Positions 57,945 through 64,000 of a stretch of DNA of 64,000 bases are shown piece after piece. Position numbers and translations under genes: made by a program. Positions within the stretch are counted from its first letter, which is position 1. Each line of letters opens with the position of its first letter. The stretch is from Proteles cristata cristata. Its lineage: Eukaryota > Chordata > Mammalia > Carnivora > Hyaenidae. The notes below the pieces were generated by a model. That model worked only from the letters and a program-made list of their open reading frames with translations, searched no databases and had not been told where the DNA came from. The stretch covers positions 558,001 to 622,000 of the forward strand of contig JAESUZ010000424.1 in NCBI GenBank assembly GCA_017311185.1, read 5' to 3'.

Positions 57945-58955
57945 ACTCCACGGTGAGTAGGGACCACCCTCCTCTGTGGGGGTCAGAGGCTGGGATCCTG
58001 GGGTGAAAGCAGGGATCACCCCCTCATGGGACATGAGTTCTGGAGCCTTCTCGCCCCAGCTTACCCCCAGAGCACATTTCCCTGCTCCCATTCCCCACAA
58101 GGCAAGTAGGGGTTCTTGAAGTCCCAGCAGCGTGGCCCAGGAGCCTGGTGACCCTGGACTCAGGGCCAGGGATGGAGAGGGTCCCAGCTGCCCCTCTGGT
58201 GACACTATGCAATTTCTGGAGAGCCTGCCAGGATCAAAGCCATGCCCCCAGGGCTGGAGGTCAGGTCCAGGTCCAGCTCTGCTGTTGGGTGTCCCGATGT
58301 CTGGCAGGCTCCCTGTCTAGGCCCCTCTTGCTCCTCCCCCACCTCAGAAGCCCAGAGAGCTGAGCAGCCACTTGGCCACCCGGCTGCCCTCCCTTGAGGC
58401 TGCCTTCAGGCCAGAGCCCTCCAGTTGCCTGCAGACATCTGAGGCCAGCTTCCTGCACCTCCTCCCTCCCTCCCCACCAGCCTCGGTGTCCTGCAGCTCC
58501 CAGTCAGCAGCAGCCCTGGAGGGGCTTTTACCCCTGGAGAAACACCTGGAAGCACTCCACTTCCCTTCTACTCTGAGCTGTGAATATTTTTTTTAATGTT
58601 TTATTTATTTCTAGGAGAGAGAGAGAGAGCGTGAGCAGGGGAGGGTCAGAGAGAGAGGGTGTCACAGACTGAAACAGGCTCCAGGCTCTGAGCTGGCAGT
58701 CAGCACAGAGCCCAATGCGGGGCTCGAACCCATGAACCGTGAGATCATGACCTAAGTGAAAGTCGGATGCTTAACGACTAAGCCACCCAGGCGCCCCTGA
58801 GCTGTGAATATTTTTAACCCTGTATATATGGCCAGCTCTTCTGACACAGAGACTATTTTACCAGTTGTCACTCCTCATCCCTGTAGGATGGTTCTTCACG
58901 GGTGTTTCCAGACTCGGGCTCCAATGGACCAAATAAAAATGTTTTGTTTCTTTTA
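57945..58955 (+). pseudogene. Unrecognised GC-rich gene-like insert ending in a poly(A) signal
   Basis: A sharply GC-rich block inserted in the AT-rich L1 M; a SINE (58592-58797) splits it. In one plus frame it is open from about 58096 to 58596 except for a single TAG at 58318-58320. The predicted peptide is rich in P, S, L and A. After the stop comes an ordinary-looking 3' UTR with AATAAA at about 58931-58936. A pyrimidine tract ending in CAG at about 58348 could be a splice acceptor or simply coding. I do not recognise a family. There is no long poly(A) tail and no clear TSD, so it may be a decayed retrocopy, an mRNA 3' end carried by L1 (transduction) or a small genomic insertion. Confidence 0.5.
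58592..58797 (-). mobile_element. Young felid SINE subfamily, copy 6
   Basis: Minus-strand copy with the full set of diagnostics. A perfect 18-base TSD, TGAGCTGTGAATATTTTT, lies at 58574-58591 and 58798-58815. It inserted just at the stop codon of the long frame in the GC-rich insert, so it is younger than that insert. Confidence 0.97.
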
Positions 58956-60239
58956 TATATTTTCTTATATCTATTTATATAGCCTTTTCCTTTTAGCTTA
59001 AAGAAGTCCCTTTAAACGTTCTTGTAAGGCCAGGTGAGTAGTGATGATAAACTACCTGAGCCTTTGCTTATCTGAGAAACTCTTTATCTCTCCTTCATTT
59101 CTGAATAATAACCTTCTTAGGTAGAGTATTCTTGTTTGTTTTTTCCTCTTTCAGCACTTTAAATATATCCTGTCAGTGCCTTCTGGACAACAAAGTGTCT
59201 GGTATAAAATCAGCTGATAGTCTTATGGGATTTTCCTTGTGTCTGACTATAAGTTTTTCTCTTGTTGCTTTTATATTTAACTTTTGACATTATACTTATA
59301 ATGTCTTGGTATAGATCTCATTGTGTTCATTTTATTTGGGACTCTGTAATTCTTGGACTTGGATGTTTCCCAGGTTAAGTAAGTTATAGTCATTATTTCT
59401 TCAAATAAGTTCTCTGCTTTCTCTTTTCTTTTTCTGGGCCCTTATCATGTGAATGTGAGTATACTTGATTTCTCAGAGTTTTCTTAAAATATCCTTAATT
59501 TTTTTTTTTTACAATTATTTTCTTTTTGCTGTTCTGCTTGGCTGTTTTCTATTACTCTGTCCCCCAGATAAGTGATCTGTTCTATTGTAACATCTAAGCT
59601 CCATGTTAAAGCTCTCCAGTGTATGTTTTCATTTTATTTATTGTGTTCTTCAGTTCGATGAGTTCTGGTTATACTTTTTTGATATTTCTTCTTTGTTGAA
59701 GCTCTCACTGTATTCATCCATTTTCTCCCAAGTTTGGTGATCACCTTTATGACTATTACTTTGAACTCTATGCCAGATAAATTACTTAACTCTGTTTTTT
59801 CCTCCTGGGGCTTTATGTTGTTTCTTTACTTGGAACATACTCCTCTGTTTCCATGTATTTTCCATAACAATTATCTATGATTTAGGGGACCTAAACAAAG
59901 TTTAGGTCATAAAGTTTATTGTTTAACCTTGCTTTAATTATGAATTATCTCTAGTACTGTCTTTTCTATGGCTTCAAACTTGTGAGTCCAAGAAACACAA
60001 TTTCCTTGGCAACTTAAGCCGGGTACTCAAGGTGTGCACCCTGTGTGTGTGGGCTGAGCAGGCCCATTGATTCTTGTGGGATGGTGCAGCAGGGCTGGGT
60101 TGCTTGCTGGTTTTCCTGGGTTATTCTATGAGGATGGTGAGTGGAGGTACAAATGAAGCTTTTATTCATTTATTAATTTTTAAAATTTTCTAAATTCATT
60201 GTTTTAAGAGAACCAAATCTATAATATTATTCTCTTAAA

Positions 60240-60557
60240 ATTGAGTTGTTCTATAATGGAGCAGATCATCTCTTAGTTAATGCTACATGTGCTCTTAAAA
60301 AATATGTAATCTGCACCTGTAGGTTGTACTGTTCCATAAATATCAATTTTGTTAAAGGAACTGCTTCTATTATTCAGATTGTCTTGAAATGATTTTTTTT
60401 GGGTCTAGATTTTACATAAATAGCTCTGAGAGCCACATTAAAGTCTTCAGCTATGATTATGGATTTCTCTATTCTTTTATATTTGTTTTATGTATTTTGA
60501 ATTTGTTATTAGATACAGACCTATTTATAACCATTATGCATTTCTGGTTGGTTGATT
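60240..60557 (-). mobile_element. Old L1 element N, endonuclease region
   Basis: The plus strand reads the complement of L1 ORF2 endonuclease-coding text (AATATGTAATCTGCACCTGT, GTACTGTTCCATAAATATCA, TTAAAGTCTTCAGCTATGAT). Interrupted at 60558 by L1 element O; it continues at about 60820-61290. Confidence 0.68.
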
Positions 60558-60809
60558 TTTATTTATTTTAATTTTTTAATTCCAGTATAACTAACATATA
60601 CTGATTATACTAGTTTCAGGTGTACAATATTGTGATTCAATAATTCTATACATTACTCAGTACTCATCATGGTAAGTATACTTTTAAATAAAGCCCTTCA
60701 CCTATTTCACCCACCTCCCCTCTGGTAACTATCAGTGTGCTCTCTGTATCTGAGTGATATCATTTGTCTTTCTTTACCCCTTTACTTAGCATTATACTCT
60801 GTAGATCCT
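60558..60809 (-). mobile_element. L1 element O, short 3' end
   Basis: A 250-base, 5'-truncated L1 3' end on the minus strand (GTTTCAGGTGTACAATATTG on the plus strand), with its tail as a T-rich tract at 60558-60580. The TSD TTGGTTGATT lies at 60548-60557 and 60810-60819. It inserted into the older L1 N. Confidence 0.88.
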
Positions 60810-60845
60810 TTGGTTGATTGATTCTAACATTAAGAAATACATTTT

Positions 60846-61049
60846 TTAAAGTTTATTTATTTTTAAGACAGTGTGTGTGTGAGCGGGGAGAAGGGTGGGG
60901 AGAGAGAGAGAGAGAAGAAAGAATCCCAACTAGGCTCTGCACTGTCAGCACAGAGCCCAATGTGGGGCTCAACTCATGAACCATGAGATCATGACCTGAG
61001 CTGAGGTCAAGGGTCAGACACTTAATTGACTGAGCCACTCACACACCAC
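60846..61049 (-). mobile_element. Carnivore tRNA-Lys SINE
   Basis: Minus-strand copy with tail TTTAAAGTTTATTTATTTTT, a GT-containing body and a degraded head (GCCACTCACACACCAC). The TSD AAGAAATAC lies at 60832-60840 and 61050-61058. Confidence 0.92.
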
Positions 61050-61154
61050 AAGAAATACTTTCATCTTTGTTGACACTGTTGCTCATATTTTAGGTTAGAA
61101 ATATAGACATCCCAGTGTTGTTTTTATTTGCATAGTATATAATTTGCCTGTTTT

Positions 61155-61250
61155 TTAAAATTATTTTAATCTCTACACCCAATGTGGTGCTAAACTCACA
61201 ACCCCAAGATCAAGAGCCACTTGCTCTGACTGAGCCAGTCAGCCACCGCT
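61155..61250 (-). mobile_element. Old short carnivore SINE
   Basis: Minus-strand short form lacking the CT-rich body, like the copy at 1486-1613. The TSD TAATTTGCCTGTTTT and TAATTTGTCTGTTTT lies at 61140-61154 and 61251-61265. Confidence 0.88.
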
Positions 61251-61290
61251 TAATTTGTCTGTTTTAATTTCTTTTTTGGTATTTGTCCAT

Positions 61291-64000
61291 ATATATATAT
61301 TTTGCCTTCTGTGTACTATATTATACCTTTAACATTTATTCAAGTGTAATATGCAAAGAGAAAATATAATTCTCCAAATTGAACAAATTCATAAAAACTA
61401 GCTCCCCGATTAACAGAGAAAATAGAACCAGTATCCTACAAGTTCTCTTGCTCAGTGTAACCAATATCCTGACTTCTTAAACCAGAAATTAATTTTCCTA
61501 TTTGTTGTATTTCATGTAAAATGAATTGTACCATACATACTATTTGTCCTGAGAGTCCTTTGTTAAATATTATGTTTGTGAGATTCATCTATGTAGTTCT
61601 ATGCATATGTACATATTTATTTATTCTAGGATATTATTAGTTTGTATATATATGCCAAAATAGATATATCCATTTTGCAGCTGAAGGGCATTTGGTAGTT
61701 TATAGTTTTTGTTGTTGTTATAAATAGCACTGCTATGTACATTATTGTGCATATCTTTTATTAAGCAAATGTTCATTGTTCTGTTGAAAATATCAGGAGT
61801 TAAATTGTACTGTTATAGAAAATGTGTGTATTTAGATGCTATCAATGACTTTTCTAAAGTGGGTATACCAATTTACCCTCTCACTAGCAGTGCATGAGAT
61901 TTCTGGGGCTCCTTATCTTCAATACAGAGAATTGCCTTTTTTACTTTAATTATTCTGTGCATGTGTCAGGGGTATTTCATTGTACTTTTGATCTGCATTT
62001 TCCAAAGACTAATGGAGTTCAGCAACTTTGTAATTTGTTGTTGGACATTTAAATGTCCTCTTTTATGAAGAATCTATTTTAAAATGTATTCCCCACTATT
62101 TATTTGGTTGTTCTTTTTTTTCCCGAGAAGTAGAATCCCTTTATGTACTCTAACTTCAAATCTTTTGTTGAATATACATTTTAATAATGCACAATTAATC
62201 TTTATTTTCCATTAATGAGAACATACTATGCGCTCTTTAAGGAAAACTTCTGAATCTAACAATAAAATGTTTTCCTATGTTTTATTCTAAAAAAATTCTT
62301 GATTTAACTCTTATAATTTGAGATTGAACTACAAGGAATTTTTGAGTATAGGTAGAGATCAGAATACATTTTTTACCTTCTACTCAATTAAACCAACACC
62401 AATACTACCTTGTTGAAGTTAGTTTTATAACACATCTTGATATGTTGGTATTTAATTCACCCAGTTTTGTTCTTTAAGATTGCTTCACCAATTATTGGGT
62501 GCTGCATTTCCATATGAATTTTCAAAACTTGTTATGTCACTCCAAGTTTTCTTTCTTTTTGTATTGAGATTGTTCTAAAGCTATAAATTGGCTGAGACTG
62601 ACAACTTTATCATTTTGAGTTATCTAAGAAGTGAAAATGGTATTAATATAAGTCTTCTTTGACTTGCTCGTTATTATAATATAGTTTTCAGAATAGGGAT
62701 ATTGATTTTTCTGTAATTATAAACTGTATTGTTTTTAATTTGGTTTTCTTTTTGTTGATATTGAGGAGTACAATTCTTTGAATTTATTAAAGTTGCTAGA
62801 TAAATCAGTAGTTCTAATAGTATTTTGTAGATTCTCGAATATTTTACATATGCAATTACCTTGTCCAAATTGTTGACACTTTTCTTTCCAATCATCATGA
62901 CTTTCATTTGTTGTTGTTTTATCACTTTGTTAGAAAGTCTTAACATATTGAGAAGGGATAATTTGTGTTCATATCTTATTTACAATCTCAGGAGGAAAGC
63001 TATCAATATTTTATCATTAAATAGGTCTACCATAAATTTTTGTGTCCTTTATTAGTTAATTATATTCTCTCTCTTTGGTAAAGTTTTTAAAATCACAAAT
63101 AGATATTTTAACTAAAGGTCTTCTTTATGATTCTACAGAGATAATCATGCAAGTATTCTCTTTTCATATTAGTGTCTGAATTACCTTAATTTTGAATTTA
63201 AAACACCCTTACAATTCTTTTCATTTTTTTTTAATGTTTGTTTATTTTGAGAGAGAGAGAATCCCAAGGAGACTTGGGCTTGAACTCGGAAAATGCAAGA
63301 TCATGACCTAACCTAAAATCAAGAATTAGATGCTTCTGACTGAGCCACCCAGGCACCCCCATCTATACCCTTAAAATTCTAAAATGAAGCTTAATTGATG
63401 ATGTGTTATATATTTATTATAGTTCTGAATTGTTTGTGTTTACATTATTTTTAGGATATTTGAATCTATGATTATAATTATGATTATAAGAGACAGTTAT
63501 ATAATTTGCCTTTCTTTTACTGTTTGTCTAGTTTTGATATCTAGGTTATGCTTATATCATAAAAAGTTATGATGTAGTCCCCTAAGCTGTGGAAGAAATT
63601 ATGTAATACAAGTGTTATTTTTTTCCTAAAATATTTAATATTCATCTTTAAAGTTATCCGAGCCTAGGATTTTTTGGAAATTTTAAATAACGGTTTTAGC
63701 TTCTTTGATGGATATTGGGCTATTCAGATCTTCTGTTTTTTTCTTCTGTGATCATTAAGTGTGATCACTTAATTGGGAAATGTATTCCTTTTATCCAAAT
63801 TATCAAATGTATTAGTAAATGCTATTCATCATAACCTCTTATTTAAGGTATGTAGAATTAGTTATATTTTTTATTTGTATATAATCTGAAATTTTTCTTG
63901 ATCACTCCTAATAGTAGGTTTTCAATTTTATCAAAGAACCAATATTTGTCTCTTGATTCTCATTATTATAACCTATTGAAATAGAAATATATTCTATTTC
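61291..64000 (-). mobile_element. Old L1 element P, running off the window
   Basis: Minus-strand ancient L1. The 3' region lies near 61300-61500, the ORF2 C-terminal region at about 61700-62150 (CACTGCTATGTACATTATTG, TATACCAATTTACCCTCTCA) and the RT region at about 62700-64000 (TCTCAGGAGGAAAGCTATCA). It is heavily diverged, with no useful frame. One SINE interrupts it. The element continues past the window end. Confidence 0.72.
63222..63360 (-). mobile_element. Carnivore SINE, internally deleted
   Basis: Minus-strand copy of about 139 bases: the tail and part of the GA body join early to GGGCTTGAACTCGGAAAATG and a normal head end (CTGAGCCACCCAGGCACCCC). The central body is missing. The TSD ACACCCTTACAATTCT and ATACCCTTAAAATTCT lies at 63203-63218 and 63365-63380. 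Confidence 0.9.

Larger units (their letters stand above)
54885..60150 (-). mobile_element. L1 element M, RT core deleted, split by GC-rich insert
   Basis: Minus-strand L1 with its 3' end at about 54885 (TTTGCATACAATGTTATATT on the plus strand). It contains the ORF2 C-terminal region to about 56845, which then jumps directly to endonuclease text (CTGTTCAGATGATCTATCC) at about 56870, so the RT core is missing. It is interrupted by a SINE pair (57499-57886) and by a GC-rich non-L1 insert (57945-58955). It resumes with ORF1 and 5' UTR sequence (58960-60150). Confidence 0.82.
60820..61290 (-). mobile_element. Old L1 element N, continuation
   Basis: Continues the endonuclease-region text after L1 O. 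Two SINEs (60846-61049 and 61155-61250) interrupt it. The fragments between (CTTTCATCTTTGTTGACACT, TTGTTTTTATTTGCATAGTA) keep the L1 order. Confidence 0.6.

Overview
This is eukaryotic, mammalian DNA, most likely from a cat-family carnivore (felid). The window is AT-rich and made largely of interspersed repeats. The organism call rests on about two dozen tRNA-Lys-derived carnivore SINEs. Read in sense, they begin GGGGCGCCTGGGTGGCT, and their bodies have the felid rather than the canid or mustelid form. It also rests on LINE-1 (L1) 3' ends containing AGTTGGTTTCCATATAACAC, which I associate with felid L1s. No intact host protein-coding gene, rRNA, tRNA gene or CRISPR array is visible. The open reading frames present are L1 ORF1/ORF2 remnants, their antisense shadows, or chance frames.

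Layout. 1-3465: L1 on the minus strand, with its 5' UTR, entering from outside the window. 3466-13600: mostly single-copy sequence with two SINEs, a MIR and an L2 fragment. 13602-14950: two L1 3' ends, with a young SINE between them. 14951-16870: single-copy. 16871-20985: 5'-truncated L1 carrying several SINEs. 20985-23815: two L1s with inverted 5' ends, with a full-length RPL28 retrocopy (21517-22036) between them. 23816-26033: single-copy plus SINEs. 26034-38395: old L1 split by the insertion of a 7 kb, near-full-length L1 (30641-37635). 38396-39262: single-copy. 39263-45256: the youngest-looking long L1, which carries a small nested L1 tail and lacks its endonuclease domain. 45257-52740: mostly single-copy with a MaLR LTR, MIRs and SINEs. 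52760-54082: young felid L1 3' end. 54400-64000: a run of minus-strand L1s. One of them is interrupted at about 57945-58955 by an unrecognised GC-rich, gene-like insert ending in a polyadenylation signal.

No genes cooperate here, because the content is retrotransposon history. Insertion order can be read from nesting and target-site duplications (TSDs). Fourteen of sixteen L1 segments lie on the minus strand. That bias would fit an intron of a plus-strand host gene or one founder region hit repeatedly, but the window shows no exon to prove it. I found no new functional system. The items most worth a second look are the GC-rich insert, the tandem monomer-like units in an L1 5' UTR, the young SINE subfamily, and the internally deleted L1s.
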